The notes: generated by a model not told the origin, from the letters alone. Numbered from the stretch's first letter, positions 15,900-30,329 are shown. The stretch: 64,000 nt of DNA from Streptomyces lydicus (GCF_000717345.1 NZ_JNZA01000002.1:186001-250000); one strand, 5' to 3'. Numbers and translations are program-made.

Positions 15900-17258
15900 T
15901 TACTTGTCCAGCTTCTGCCGGGAGGTCTCCGGCAGCGTCAGATAGACGAGGAACGACACGAGGCACAGCGCGGCCACGTACCAGGGGAAGAGGTCGGCGT
16001 GGCCGGCCTCCTTGAACCAGGTGCCGACGTAGGGGGCGGTGCCTCCGAAGAGGGCGACGGTGAGGGAGTACGGGAAGCCGATGCCGGCGGCCCGCACCCG
16101 CGCGGGGAACACCTCGGCGTTCACCGCCGCGGCGATCGCGGTGTATCCGGTGAGCAGCACCATGCCCGCGCACTGCACCAGCAGCAGGGAGACGAAGGAA
16201 TCGGTGACGAGGTGGAGCAGCGGGACGGCGAGGACCGCGAAGCCCAGCGAGAAGCCGAGCAGCAGCGGTTTGCGGCCGATGCGGTCCGAGAGCATCCCGC
16301 CGAGCGGCTGGAGCAGGGCGAAGAAGACGAGCGAGAGGGTGCCGACGGTGAGCGAATCGGCCTTGTCGAAGCCCGCGTTGACCTGGGCGTAGGTCGGCAG
16401 GTAAGTGGTCCAGGTGTAGTACGCGATGGTGCCGCCGGCGGTGATGCCGCAGATCAGCAGGGACTGGCGGGGGTGGCGGCGCAGCGCCTCGAAGAGGCCG
16501 GGGCGGGCGGCGGCCCGCTGCCCGGCGGGTCCCCCCTGTTCGAGCGGAGTCGAGGACGTGCGGGAGGAGTCGAGAGCCTGCGGGAGGGTCTCCTGTGCGC
16601 CGCGCCTGATCCACAGGCCCAGCAGGCTCAGCAGCGCCCCGACGAGGAATGCCACCCGCCAGCCCCAGGCCCCCATCTGCTGCTCGGTGAGCAGTGCGGC
16701 GAGCAGCGCCGCGATGCCGGAGGCGAGCAACTGGCCCACGGTCGTGGACACGTACTGGAAGCTGGAGAACAGCCCGCGCCGGCCGGGCCCGGCCGATTCG
16801 ACGAGGAAGGTCGTGGACGCCGCGAACTCGCCGCCCACCGACAGGCCCTGCACGAGGCGGGCGAGGACGAGCACGAGCGGCCCGAGGACCCCGGTGGCCG
16901 CGTAGGTGGGGGTGAGCGCGACAAGGAGGCTGCCGCCGCCCATGAGGAGGATGGTCAGGGTCAGCGCGGCGCGGCGGCCGCGCCGGTCGGCGAAGGCGCC
17001 CATCAGCAGTCCGCCGACCGGCCGCATGAAGAAGCCGACGGCGAAGACGGCGAAGGTCGACAGCAGCGGCACCAGGGAGTTGCCGGCGCTCTCCGGGAAG
17101 ACCTGCTCGGCGAAGTAGACGGCGAGGAAGGAGTAGGCGTACCAGTCGTACCACTCGACGGCGTTGCCGATGGAGGCGGCGGCGAGCTGCCGCACGCGTG
17201 ACGGTGGGCGGGCCCCCTCAGGCGCCCGGTCCTCGGCTATGAATTCGGCACTCGACAT
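15900..17258 (-). CDS. MHS-family MFS transporter
   Basis: 452 residues from ATG 17258 (GGAGG 4-5 bases upstream). About 12 hydrophobic segments. 'GNAVEWYDWYAYSF' at the first helix, 'MRPVGGLLMGAFADRRGRR' (loop 2-3 motif) and 'SDRIGRKP' are typical of the metabolite:H+ symporter group (KgtP, ShiA, ProP). Substrates of this group are organic acids or zwitterions. It is divergent from lutABC with a 133-base shared control region, so lactate or a related hydroxy- or ketoacid is the likely cargo (inference). Confidence 0.88.
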   Translation of the reverse strand: MSSAEFIAEDRAPEGARPPSRVRQLAAASIGNAVEWYDWYAYSFLAVYFAEQVFPESAGNSLVPLLSTFAVFAVGFFMRPVGGLLMGAFADRRGRRAALTLTILLMGGGSLLVALTPTYAATGVLGPLVLVLARLVQGLSVGGEFAASTTFLVESAGPGRRGLFSSFQYVSTTVGQLLASGIAALLAALLTEQQMGAWGWRVAFLVGALLSLLGLWIRRGAQETLPQALDSSRTSSTPLEQGGPAGQRAAARPGLFEALRRHPRQSLLICGITAGGTIAYYTWTTYLPTYAQVNAGFDKADSLTVGTLSLVFFALLQPLGGMLSDRIGRKPLLLGFSLGFAVLAVPLLHLVTDSFVSLLLVQCAGMVLLTGYTAIAAAVNAEVFPARVRAAGIGFPYSLTVALFGGTAPYVGTWFKEAGHADLFPWYVAALCLVSFLVYLTLPETSRQKLDK

Positions 17259-17391
17259 GGTCCTCCGCTCCCGGTTCTTCTCCTGGGCCTGCTGCTGGGG
17301 CAGGATGAGCCGACAGGTGATCATGTACCGCGGAAGCGGACGAACGCTAGGGCCTGCCCGGCGGCCGAGCCGGCCGAAAGGAGATGGCAAC

Positions 17392-18144
17392 GTGCGCGTA
17401 GCACTGTTCGTCACCTGCATCAACGACCTGCTCCAGCCGCGGACGGGCCGCGCCGTGGTGGCGCTGCTGGAGCGGCTGGGGGTGACGGTCGAGTTCCCCG
17501 AGGAGCAGAGCTGCTGCGGCCAGCCGCAGTTCAACACCGGATACCGGCAGGCGACGGAGCCGCTGGTGCGCCGCTTCGACCGGGCGTTCCGGGAGCACGA
17601 CTACGTGGTCACCCCGTCCGGTTCGTGCGCGGCGATGGTGCGGGACAACTATCCGCGGATCGGGGCGAAGGCGGCGGCCGAGGGGCGCGGGCGGGAGCTG
17701 TCCGACGCGGCAGCGCTCGCGGTGCCGAAGACGTACGAGCTGACCGAGTTCCTGGTGGACGTGCTGAAGGTGGAGGACGTCGGCGCCTACTACCCGCACA
17801 CGGTCACCTACCACCCGACGTGCCACGGTCTGCGGGTGCTGGGGCTGGGCGACCGGCCGCGGCGGCTGCTCCAGCACGTCAAGGGGCTCGAACTGCGGGA
17901 GTTGCCGGGCGCGGAGGAGTGCTGCGGGTTCGGCGGCACCTTCGCGGTGAAGAACGCGGCGGTCTCGGCGGCGATGGGCGCGGACAAGGTCCGGCACATC
18001 GTCTCCACGGGCGCGGAGGCGGTCTGTACGGTCGACAACTCCTGTCTGCTGCACATCGGCGGGACCCTCACCCGGCAGGGCTCGACGGTCCGCCCGGTGC
18101 ACATCGCCGAGATCCTGGCCAGTACGGAAGGGAGTGTGCTGTGA
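17392..18144 (+). CDS. lutA: Lactate utilization protein A (Fe-S subunit)
   Basis: 250 residues from GTG 17392 (AAAGGAG at 17377-17383). Two CCG domains: 'EEQSCCGQPQFNTGY' and 'AEECCGFGGTFAVKN'. These cysteine-rich motifs, known from GlpC, HdrB and LutA, bind iron-sulfur centres. With LutB and LutC it oxidizes L-lactate to pyruvate and feeds electrons to the respiratory chain. First gene of a tightly overlapped three-gene operon. No LutR-type GntR regulator is adjacent. Confidence 0.93.
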   Translation: MRVALFVTCINDLLQPRTGRAVVALLERLGVTVEFPEEQSCCGQPQFNTGYRQATEPLVRRFDRAFREHDYVVTPSGSCAAMVRDNYPRIGAKAAAEGRGRELSDAAALAVPKTYELTEFLVDVLKVEDVGAYYPHTVTYHPTCHGLRVLGLGDRPRRLLQHVKGLELRELPGAEECCGFGGTFAVKNAAVSAAMGADKVRHIVSTGAEAVCTVDNSCLLHIGGTLTRQGSTVRPVHIAEILASTEGSVL

Positions 18145-19643
18145 GCGGCACCTATCTGGGCATGCCGGCCTTCCCGCGGGCGGCGGACGTCTCCACCCGC
18201 GACACCCAGCTGCGCGCCAACCTCACCCACGCCACCCACACCATCCGCGACAAGCGGGCCAAGGCGGTCGCCGAGCTGGACGACTGGGATCAGCTGCGGG
18301 CGGCGGGGGCCGCCGTCAAGGACCGGGTGCTGCGCCGTCTCGACCACTATCTGGAGCAGTTGGAGGCCGCGGTCACCGCGGCGGGCGGGCAGGTCCACTG
18401 GGCGGCGGACGCCGAGGAGGCCAACCGGATCGTCACCGCGCTGGTGCGGGAGACCGGTGAGCGCGAGGTCGTCAAGGTCAAGTCGATGGCGACGCAGGAG
18501 ATCGGGCTGAACCAGGCGTTGGAGGACGCCGGTATCCGCGCCTACGAGACGGATCTGGCCGAGCTGATCGTGCAGCTCGGCGACGATCTGCCGTCGCACA
18601 TCCTGGTCCCGGCGATCCACCGCAACCGTGCCGAGATCCGTGACATCTTCCGCCGGGAGATGGGCAGGTGGGGGCGGCCGGCGCCGGAGGGGCTGTCCGA
18701 CTCCCCCGCCGAGCTGGCCGAGGCGGCCCGGCTGCACCTGCGGGAGAAGTTCCTGTCCGCCAAGGTGGGGATCTCCGGGGCCAACTTCATGGTCGCCGAG
18801 ACCGGCACGCTGGTGGTCGTGGAGTCGGAGGGCAACGGACGGATGTGCCTGACCCTGCCCGAGACGCTGATCTCCGTCGTCGGGATCGAGAAGGTGGTGC
18901 CGACCTGGCAGGACCTGGAGATCTTCCTCCAGCTGCTGCCCCGCTCGTCGACGGCCGAGCGGATGAATCCGTACACCTCCACCTGGACGGGCACGACGGA
19001 CGGGGACGGGCCGCGGACCTTCCACCTCGTGCTGCTCGACAACGGGCGGACCGACACCCTCGCCGACACCGTCGGCCGGCAGGCGCTGCGCTGCATCCGC
19101 TGCTCGGCGTGCCTGAACGTCTGCCCGGTGTACGAGCGGGCCGGCGGGCATGCGTACGGCTCGCCCTACCCCGGGCCGATCGGTGCCATCCTCACGCCCC
19201 AACTGCGCGGGATACAGGGTCCGTTGGAGGCGTCGCTGCCGTATGCCTCGTCGTTGTGCGGGGCCTGCTACGAGGTGTGCCCGGTCGCCATCGACATTCC
19301 CGAGGTACTGGTGCACCTGCGGGAGCGGGTGGTGGAGGGCGGGCCCGTAACGCGCGGCGGCACGCGGACCGTCGTCAAACCGGCCAAGGGGCACGCCGCG
19401 GAACGGGCCGCGATGCGCGCCGCGGCCTGGACGTTCGATCATCCGGGGGTGCTGCGCCGCGGGATGCGGCTGGCGGCCCGGACCCGTCGGCTGCATCCGC
19501 GGCGGCTGCCGGGGCCGGGGCGGGCGTGGTCGCGGACCCGGGCGCTGCCGACGGTGCCGGCCGAGTCGTTCCGCGACTGGTGGCGACGCACCCGCGGGGA
19601 GTCGCCGAGCGGGCCGACGGGGAAGCGGGGTGCGGGCGAGTGA
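18141..19643 (+). CDS. lutB: Lactate utilization protein B (4Fe-4S ferredoxin-type)
   Basis: 500 residues from GTG 18141 (GTGA overlap with lutA). The N-terminal DUF162-like domain includes 'GANFMVAETGTLVVVESEGN'. Two 4Fe-4S motifs follow: CIRCSACLNVCPVY and a second C-G-A-C-Y-E-V-C-P. The C-terminus is Arg/Pro-rich, longer than the Bacillus protein. It is the electron-transfer subunit of the LutABC lactate oxidase. Confidence 0.93.
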   Translation: MSGTYLGMPAFPRAADVSTRDTQLRANLTHATHTIRDKRAKAVAELDDWDQLRAAGAAVKDRVLRRLDHYLEQLEAAVTAAGGQVHWAADAEEANRIVTALVRETGEREVVKVKSMATQEIGLNQALEDAGIRAYETDLAELIVQLGDDLPSHILVPAIHRNRAEIRDIFRREMGRWGRPAPEGLSDSPAELAEAARLHLREKFLSAKVGISGANFMVAETGTLVVVESEGNGRMCLTLPETLISVVGIEKVVPTWQDLEIFLQLLPRSSTAERMNPYTSTWTGTTDGDGPRTFHLVLLDNGRTDTLADTVGRQALRCIRCSACLNVCPVYERAGGHAYGSPYPGPIGAILTPQLRGIQGPLEASLPYASSLCGACYEVCPVAIDIPEVLVHLRERVVEGGPVTRGGTRTVVKPAKGHAAERAAMRAAAWTFDHPGVLRRGMRLAARTRRLHPRRLPGPGRAWSRTRALPTVPAESFRDWWRRTRGESPSGPTGKRGAGE

Positions 19644-20314
19644 GCAGCCGTGACGTGGTGCTGGGGCGGGTGCGCCGGGCGCTGGCGGAGGGGCCGCGGG
19701 ATGCGGGGCGGGACGAGCCGCCGGTGGTGCGCGACTACCGGCGGGTGCACGGGTCCCGCACGACGGCGCAGACCGTCGAGTTGCTCGCGGAGAACCTCGT
19801 GGACTACCGGGCCGTCGTGCACCGGAGCGACGCGGCCGGGCTTCCGGCGCTGATCGCCCGCCTGCTGGCGGAGCGCGGGGCGCGGAGCGTGGTGGTGCCG
19901 CGGGGGCTGCCGGCCTCCTGGCTGGACGTGGCCCTGGCGGCGGGTTCCGGACTCACCCGGGTCGCGGACCGGGCCGCCCTCACACCGGCCGAACTCGATG
20001 CGGTGGACAGTGTGGTGACGGGCTGTGCGGTGGCGATCGCGGAGACCGGCACGCTGGTCCTGGATGCCGGCCCCGACCAGGGCAGACGGCGGATCACGCT
20101 GGTGCCGGACCATCACGTCTGTGTGGTCCGGGTCCCTGACCAGGTCGTCGGCTCGGTGCCGCAGGCGCTGCCGCGGCTGGCGCCGGACCGGCCGCTGACC
20201 TGGATCTCCGGCCCGTCCGCGACCAGCGACATCGAACTCGACCGGGTGGAGGGGGTGCACGGGCCGCGGACGCTGGAGGTGATCCTGCTGTCGGTGTCCG
20301 GGGAGCCGGGCTGA
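19640..20314 (+). CDS. lutC: Lactate utilization protein C
   Basis: 224 residues from GTG 19640 (GTGA overlap with lutB). DUF162 (LUD) domain with 'GCAVAIAETGTLVLDAG' and the conserved C-terminal 'GPSATSDIELDRVEGVHGPRTL' that marks LutC. It completes the lactate-oxidation operon. Confidence 0.92.
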   Translation: MSSRDVVLGRVRRALAEGPRDAGRDEPPVVRDYRRVHGSRTTAQTVELLAENLVDYRAVVHRSDAAGLPALIARLLAERGARSVVVPRGLPASWLDVALAAGSGLTRVADRAALTPAELDAVDSVVTGCAVAIAETGTLVLDAGPDQGRRRITLVPDHHVCVVRVPDQVVGSVPQALPRLAPDRPLTWISGPSATSDIELDRVEGVHGPRTLEVILLSVSGEPG

Positions 20315-20448
20315 GAGCGGACCCCGGTGGCCGGGCCTGGCCTGCGACAGGTGTGCGACCCCGTTGTCAGTGGGGATTCCTACACTGATCGGGATGTCCT
20401 TCGCACACGCCGTGCGGGGCGCGCGCCCGGGGGGGGAGGGAGCGGAGG

Positions 20449-21843
20449 ATGCTGCGGCAGGCGTTACCACCACGGCGTTCCGGCCCGGCCGGCCGTTCGT
20501 CCGCGCGGACTCCCGGGCCACCGCCCGGCGCGGCCCGGCCCTCCGCTCCGTCCCGGCTGCTGACCTGGCTGGGGCGGCTGGGCGTGCCGGCCGCCGCGTT
20601 CGCGGTGTTCCAGACGCTGCTGGGGATCCTGCCGCAGGGGCTGACGGGCGAGGCGGCGCGCTACTGCGTCGCGGCGACGGCCGGCGCCGCGGTCGGCGCG
20701 GTGGTGTGGCTGGCGGCGGCGCTGCTGCGGGCCCGCGCCGCGGCGCTCCCACCGGCGCCGCCGGCCGGCCCCGTGCTTCCGCCGGCCGGTTCGGCGTCGC
20801 TGCCCGAGCTGATGGACGGCACGTACGAGGCGCTGCGGCGCGGTCTCACGGTGGTCGAGGTGCCCGGCCGCGGTCCGCTGACGGGCTGGCCGCACTCCCT
20901 CGCCGAGAGTCGTCCACCGGTGCATCCGACGGCGTTCGGTACGGCGTACGGGCTGCATCTGCTGCTCGACCTCACCCCGTACGACGGCCGGATACGGGCC
21001 GGTGAGGTGGCCGAGACGCTGTGGCGGCTGCGGCTGCCCGGTGGTGGGTGGGCCGCCCGTTCGCAGGGCAGCGGGGCGCGTCCCGAGGTGACCGCGACGG
21101 TGCTGGGCGCGCTGGCGCGGGCCGGCGCCGACCCCCGGCTGCTGGAGGCCGAGATCCAGTGCTGCGAGGCGTTGTTGGACCCCGCGCACGATGTGCCGGG
21201 GCTGGCCAATACGTATGTCGTGACGAGTGTGCTGCGCGGGCTGCTGCGCGCGTCGCCCGGCTCCCCGGCGCTGGGGCGGCTGCGCGAGGTGCTGGTCAAC
21301 GGCGCGACCGCGGACCCGGGGCGCGGCCATCACCGGTGCTGGGGCGCGGCACTGGCCACCGGGCTGGGCAATCCGGCGCCGTCGGCGGCGCACACCGCGC
21401 GGGCGGTGGTGGCGCTGGACCGGGCCGCGCGGGTGCTGGGCGAGGACGCCCGGCAGCGCGCGGTGCGCGAGGAAGGGGTGCGCTGGCTGCTGGCGGGTGC
21501 GTCCCCGTCCGGCGGCGGGTCCGATCTGGACAACTGCCAGGAGGAGGTGCGCCGGCCGGGCCAGCAGGATCCGCTGCACCAGGAGCTGTTGTCGGTACGG
21601 CACTTCGGGGCGGCGTGGGTGGCCCGGGCGCTGATGTCGGACGGGGCGCGGCAGATCGCCGCGGAGGATGCCGGGACCGCGGTGTGGCAGGCACAGCTGT
21701 CCGCCGCCGTGGCGCGGGTGCGGGGGATGCAGCAGGGCGGGGTGTGGCGGTGGGACGACGGCCCGATGGGGCACCCGGTGTGGATGGCGTATCAGGGCCT
21801 GTCGGTGCTGCGGCGGTACGCGCTGATGGCGCACCGGCCGTGA
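20449..21843 (+). CDS. Membrane-anchored terpenoid-cyclase-like (alpha/alpha toroid) protein
   Basis: 464 residues. ATG 20449 has GGGAGGG ending 8 bases upstream. Two hydrophobic helices (about residues 40-62 and 70-92) after an Arg/Pro-rich start anchor it. The soluble part has repeats of the prenyltransferase/squalene-oxidase type: 'LPGGGWAARSQGSGARPEVTATVLGAL' and the C-terminal 'GGVWRWDDGPMGHPVWMAYQGLSVL'. No DXDD or QW-repeat set of a true squalene-hopene cyclase was seen, so catalysis is doubtful. Followed after 76 bases by the cupin gene, probably one operon. Function unknown. Confidence 0.7.
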   Translation: MLRQALPPRRSGPAGRSSARTPGPPPGAARPSAPSRLLTWLGRLGVPAAAFAVFQTLLGILPQGLTGEAARYCVAATAGAAVGAVVWLAAALLRARAAALPPAPPAGPVLPPAGSASLPELMDGTYEALRRGLTVVEVPGRGPLTGWPHSLAESRPPVHPTAFGTAYGLHLLLDLTPYDGRIRAGEVAETLWRLRLPGGGWAARSQGSGARPEVTATVLGALARAGADPRLLEAEIQCCEALLDPAHDVPGLANTYVVTSVLRGLLRASPGSPALGRLREVLVNGATADPGRGHHRCWGAALATGLGNPAPSAAHTARAVVALDRAARVLGEDARQRAVREEGVRWLLAGASPSGGGSDLDNCQEEVRRPGQQDPLHQELLSVRHFGAAWVARALMSDGARQIAAEDAGTAVWQAQLSAAVARVRGMQQGGVWRWDDGPMGHPVWMAYQGLSVLRRYALMAHRP

Positions 21844-21919
21844 CACGGCGTGGCACCGGCCGGGTGCGCCGGGTCGGGGTGCGCCGCGGGCCGGCGCTCC
21901 CGGTGGACGGGAGGCGGAG

Positions 21920-26600
<4,681 letters not shown>

Positions 26601-26638
26601 CGCCTCCCGGTGCGGGCGGCGCGAGGGTGACCCTGACG

Positions 26639-26663
26639 TGCGTAGGCATCCGGTGCCTACGCA
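26639..26663 (+). terminator. Terminator after the GH2 gene
   Basis: 10-bp perfect stem TGCGTAGGCA/TGCCTACGCA (26639-26648, 26654-26663) with a 5-base loop. Confidence 0.7.
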
Positions 26664-26747
26664 GCACAGAGGGCTGGGTGGCCCTCGCGTCCCGCAGCAG
26701 ACTCTCGGTCATCGCCACCGGGCGATCGGCAGAGAGGCGGCAACATC

Positions 26748-27926
26748 ATGACCGGGAACAGCAACTCCGTTGTGTGGAAGGCGGGTTGGTCGGCAGCCGT
26801 GCAGCGGCCCAGTGAGGGCTTCCACAAGAACTGGGCGCTGGACGGTTTCGCGGACCAGACCGTACGCCAGGTGGTCCGGGTCACCGGGGCGGGCACCGCG
26901 GCCCGGATCACGCTCTCCAACCGGTACGGGACCGCCCCGCTGGAGGTGGCGGGCGCCACCCTCGCCGTGACGGACCGGGGCGCGGCGGTGCGGGAGGGCA
27001 CGGTCCGCCGGCTCACCTTCGGGGGTGCCGGTGCGGTGCGGATCCCGGCGGGTGGTGAGGTCCGCAGTGACGCGGCCGAGGTGCGGGTGGCGCCCTTCGA
27101 GTCGCTGACCGTGACGCTGCACTTCGCGCGGCCGACGGGGCCCGCCACCTTCCACGCGCAGGCGTACGCGACGGCCTACCGCGCCGAGGGCGACCAGCTC
27201 GCCGCCGCCGATCCGGCGGTGTTCGACGAGACGACGGTGTCCTGGTACTACCTCTCCGCCGTCGAGCTGGCGGACGGCGGGCCGGCCCGGCGCGACACGG
27301 TGGTGGTCTTCGGCGACTCCCTCACCGACGGGTTCGCCTCGACCGTGGACGGCAACCACCGCTACTCGGACGCGCTGGCCGAACGGCTGGCCGAACGGGG
27401 CACCGGGCGGCCGGTGCTCAACCAGGGCATCGGGGGGAATCTGCTGCTGAGCGATTCGGCGTGGTTCGGTGAGCGGGCCGGCGCCCGCTTCCGGCGCGAT
27501 GTGCTCGAACAGCCCGGGGTGCGCTCCGTGGTCGTCCTGGTGGGCCTCAACGACATCGGGTTCAGCGAGGTCGATCTGCCCACGTACCGGCCGAACCCGG
27601 ACCGGTCCGTCGCGGAGCTGGTCGCCGGGTACCGGGAGGTGATCGCGGCGGCGCACGCCGCGGGGGTGCGGATCACAGGAGGCACCATCACCCCGTTCAA
27701 GGGGTCCGAGTACCACACGCCGGCCGCCGAGGCGAAGCGGCGGGCGGTCAACGCGTGGGTGCGTACCGCGGGCGCGTTCGACGCGGTGGCCGACTTCGCG
27801 GCGGTCCTGGCCGACCCGGCCGATCCGGACGCGCTGGCGCCCGGGTACGACAGCGGTGACCACAAGCACCCCAACGACGAGGGGTATCGCGTGATGGCCG
27901 GCGCGGTCGATCTCGCGGCGCTGTGA
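26748..27926 (+). CDS. SGNH/GDSL hydrolase
   Basis: 392 residues. An N-terminal beta-sandwich-like region (1-180) precedes the SGNH domain: block I FGDSLTDG, block II NQGIGGN, block III GLNDI, block V SGDHKHPND with catalytic Asp/His. No signal peptide is visible despite the extracellular look of the family, so it may be cytoplasmic. Likely an esterase or acetyl-esterase on glycans, judging from the neighbouring glycosidase. Confidence 0.88.
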   Translation: MTGNSNSVVWKAGWSAAVQRPSEGFHKNWALDGFADQTVRQVVRVTGAGTAARITLSNRYGTAPLEVAGATLAVTDRGAAVREGTVRRLTFGGAGAVRIPAGGEVRSDAAEVRVAPFESLTVTLHFARPTGPATFHAQAYATAYRAEGDQLAAADPAVFDETTVSWYYLSAVELADGGPARRDTVVVFGDSLTDGFASTVDGNHRYSDALAERLAERGTGRPVLNQGIGGNLLLSDSAWFGERAGARFRRDVLEQPGVRSVVVLVGLNDIGFSEVDLPTYRPNPDRSVAELVAGYREVIAAAHAAGVRITGGTITPFKGSEYHTPAAEAKRRAVNAWVRTAGAFDAVADFAAVLADPADPDALAPGYDSGDHKHPNDEGYRVMAGAVDLAAL

Positions 27927-27950
27927 CCGGGGCGGCACGCGCGGGAGCGG

Positions 27951-28325
27951 CTACCCCTTGGCCTGCCGGGCCGCGTGCAGCGCCCAGCCGACCAGCGGGA
28001 GCTGGGCCGGGATCCGGGCGTAGGCGAGGGCCTTGAGCGGCGCCGGGCGGTCGCGCCAGTCGCGGGCCATCTTGAGGTGGGCCGGGGAGACGGCGACGAA
28101 CAGTCCGGCGGCGGCGAGCGCACCGGCCCGGCGGGTGCGGGGCAGCGCGAGCGCGGCGGCGACGGCGAGTTCGGCGGCGCCGCTGGCGTACGTCCAGGCG
28201 CGCCGGGTGCCCGGCAGCCGGCGGGGCACCAACGCGTCGAACGGCTGCGGAGCGAGGAAGTGCAGCGTTCCGGCGCCTGCCAGCAGTCGGGCGAGCGCGC
28301 GGGCGGAACGGCCGTCGGCCACCAT
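27951..28325 (-). CDS. DoxX-like membrane protein
   Basis: 124 residues, ATG 28325. About four hydrophobic segments with a 'GTLHFLAPQPFDALVP' N-terminal pattern and 'GAAELAVAAALALPRTRRAGALAAAGLFVAV', typical of the short DoxX/SURF4-like family. Membrane-embedded; function not defined. Convergent with the GDSL gene (24 bases apart). Confidence 0.75.
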   Translation of the reverse strand: MVADGRSARALARLLAGAGTLHFLAPQPFDALVPRRLPGTRRAWTYASGAAELAVAAALALPRTRRAGALAAAGLFVAVSPAHLKMARDWRDRPAPLKALAYARIPAQLPLVGWALHAARQAKG

Positions 28326-28412
28326 GGAGAGCTCCCGGGTTGGACGAGGAAGGGGTGCGGCGGCCGCCCCGACCGGCTAACTGGCCGCCGCGAACACGAC
28401 CTTACCGGTGAG

Positions 28413-30233
28413 TTACTTAGCGGTCATCACCTGATCGCCGGCCGGGGTGAGGTGTGCGTCACGCCGGACCAGCGCCGCGTAGGGGCCGTCGGCGGCGAGC
28501 AGCTCGTCGTGGGTGCCGCGCTCGGCGATCCGGCCGGCGTCCAGCACGACGATCTGGTCGGCGTTCCGGACCGTGGAGAGTCGGTGCGCGATGGTGAGGG
28601 TGGTGCGGCCCTCGGACAGCGCGTCGATGGCTTGCTGGACAGCGTGTTCGGTGTGGGTGTCGAGCGCGCTGGTCGCCTCGTCCAGGACGAGTACCGGCGG
28701 GTCGCGCAGGATGGTGCGGGCTATCGCGAGGCGCTGCTTCTCGCCGCCGGAGAAGCGGTAGCCGCGCTCGCCGACGAGGGTGTCGTAGCCGTCGGGCAGG
28801 GCCGCGATGTGGTCGTGGATCTGGGCGGCCTTGGCGGCGCGTTCGATCTCGTCGTCGGTGGCGTCGGGCTTGGCGAACCGGAGGTTGTCGGCGACCGAGG
28901 CGTGGAAGAGGTAGGTCTCCTGGGAGACCACGCCGACGGCGCGCGCCAGGGTGTCGAAGTCGAGGTCGCGGACGTCGGTGCCGTCCAGGGTGACCCGTCC
29001 CTCGGTGACGTCGTAGAGGCGCGGGACGAGATAGCTCAGGGTGCTCTTGCCGCTGCCGGTGGGGCCGACGACGGCGAGGCTGCCGCCGGCGGGGACGGTG
29101 AGGTCGATGCCGTCAAGGGTGGGCTCCGCCTCGGGGTCGTAGCGGAACGTCACGTTCTCGAAGCGGACCTCGCCGCGCGGGGCGGTGAGGCGGACCGGGT
29201 CGGCGGGTTCGGTGATGGCGACCGGCAGGTCGAGGTATTCGAAGATGCGCTGGAAGAGCGCGAGCGAGGTCTGCATCTGCACGCCGGTGGACAGCAGGGA
29301 GACGGTGGGCCGCAGCAGGCCCTGCTGGAGCGAGACGAAGGCGACGAGGGTACCGAGGGAGAAGACCGGACCGCCCAGTTGGAGGACCAGGCCGGCCGCC
29401 CAGTAGATGAGGGCGGGCATGGCGGCCATGACGATGCCGATGGTGGCCATCCGCCAGCGGCCGGCCATGTTGGCCCGGACCTCCAGGTCGACCAGGCGCT
29501 CGGACTCGTCGGCGAAGTTCTTGGTGAGGGAGTCGGCGCGGCCCATCGTGCGGCCGAGCAGGATGCCGCTGACCGAGAGCGATTCGGTGACCATCGCGGA
29601 CATCGCGGCCATCTGCTTCTGCCGCTGGGTGGTGATCTTCTTGCGTTCGTTGCCGACCCGGCGGCTGATCCAGACGAAGAGCGGCAGCAGCAGGAGCGAG
29701 ACGACGGTCAGCCGCCAGTCGAGCGCCACCATGGCGCAGACCGTGGCGACGACCGAGGTGAGGTTGGAGACCAGGGACGTCGCGGTCGAGGTGACGGTCG
29801 CCTGCATGCCGCCGATGTCGTTGGCGATCCGGGACTGGACCTCGCCGGTGCGGGTGCGGGTGAAGAACGCCAGCGGCATCCGCTGGAGCTTGGCGTAGAC
29901 GGCGGTGCGCAGGTCGTGCATCACGCGCTGGCCGACGGTGGTGGACACCAGGGTCTGCAGCACACCGAAGACGCTGGTGGTGACGGCGGTGGCGATCATG
30001 CCGAGGGCGAGCAGGGTGAGCAGTCCGGTGCGTCTGCCGGGGATCGCGACGTCCAGGATCTCGCGGAGCAGGAAGGGCGAGGCGACCGAGACCAGCGAGG
30101 AGGCGCCGACGAGCAGGCCGACCAGGGTCAGCCGGGCGCGGTAGGGGCGGAAGAGGGCGAGGATCCGCCGCAGCTGGACCGGCGCATCGGGGTCCTTGGG
30201 CGGTGGGGTCCAGTTCGGTTCGTCGCTGCGCAT
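28413..30233 (-). CDS. ABC exporter, fused permease-ATPase
   Basis: 606 residues; AGGAG upstream of ATG 30233. Six-helix exporter domain (about 25-330), then the nucleotide-binding domain: Walker A VGPTGSGKST, Q-loop VVSQETYLF, signature FSGGEKQRLAIARTIL, Walker B VLVLDEATSALD, H-loop IAHRLST. All motifs are intact, so a homodimer is expected (MsbA/Sav1866 type). Divergent from a MarR regulator over an inverted repeat, the classical arrangement for drug-induced efflux. Confidence 0.92.
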   Translation of the reverse strand: MRSDEPNWTPPPKDPDAPVQLRRILALFRPYRARLTLVGLLVGASSLVSVASPFLLREILDVAIPGRRTGLLTLLALGMIATAVTTSVFGVLQTLVSTTVGQRVMHDLRTAVYAKLQRMPLAFFTRTRTGEVQSRIANDIGGMQATVTSTATSLVSNLTSVVATVCAMVALDWRLTVVSLLLLPLFVWISRRVGNERKKITTQRQKQMAAMSAMVTESLSVSGILLGRTMGRADSLTKNFADESERLVDLEVRANMAGRWRMATIGIVMAAMPALIYWAAGLVLQLGGPVFSLGTLVAFVSLQQGLLRPTVSLLSTGVQMQTSLALFQRIFEYLDLPVAITEPADPVRLTAPRGEVRFENVTFRYDPEAEPTLDGIDLTVPAGGSLAVVGPTGSGKSTLSYLVPRLYDVTEGRVTLDGTDVRDLDFDTLARAVGVVSQETYLFHASVADNLRFAKPDATDDEIERAAKAAQIHDHIAALPDGYDTLVGERGYRFSGGEKQRLAIARTILRDPPVLVLDEATSALDTHTEHAVQQAIDALSEGRTTLTIAHRLSTVRNADQIVVLDAGRIAERGTHDELLAADGPYAALVRRDAHLTPAGDQVMTAK

Positions 30234-30280
30234 GGGCTCCTACGAGGGGTGAGGGAGAGCGGGACCTTACGGAGCCTAGC

Positions 30281-30305
30281 TCATTGTTACCTATACTCAC
30301 AATGA
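30281..30305. promoter_or_regulatory. Putative MarR operator in the divergent promoter
   Basis: Inverted repeat TCATTGT-N11-ACAATGA (30281-30287, 30299-30305) in an unusually A+T-rich spot between the ABC exporter and marR starts. A TATACT -10-like hexamer (30292-30297) lies inside, so a bound MarR dimer would block transcription. Confidence 0.6.
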
Positions 30306-30329
30306 ACCAGGTCCTGCTATTCTCCGGAC

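Noticed and set aside
15492..17201. A 569-codon plus-strand frame opposite the MHS transporter
   Set aside because: Glu/Gly/His-rich antisense translation of the transporter, with no ribosome site or motifs. It also spans the 19-residue peptide gene and the strong terminator.
28413..30305. A 776-codon plus-strand frame opposite the ABC exporter
   Set aside because: Acidic Gly/Val/Asp-rich repeats without motifs, antisense to an exporter with complete ABC motifs.
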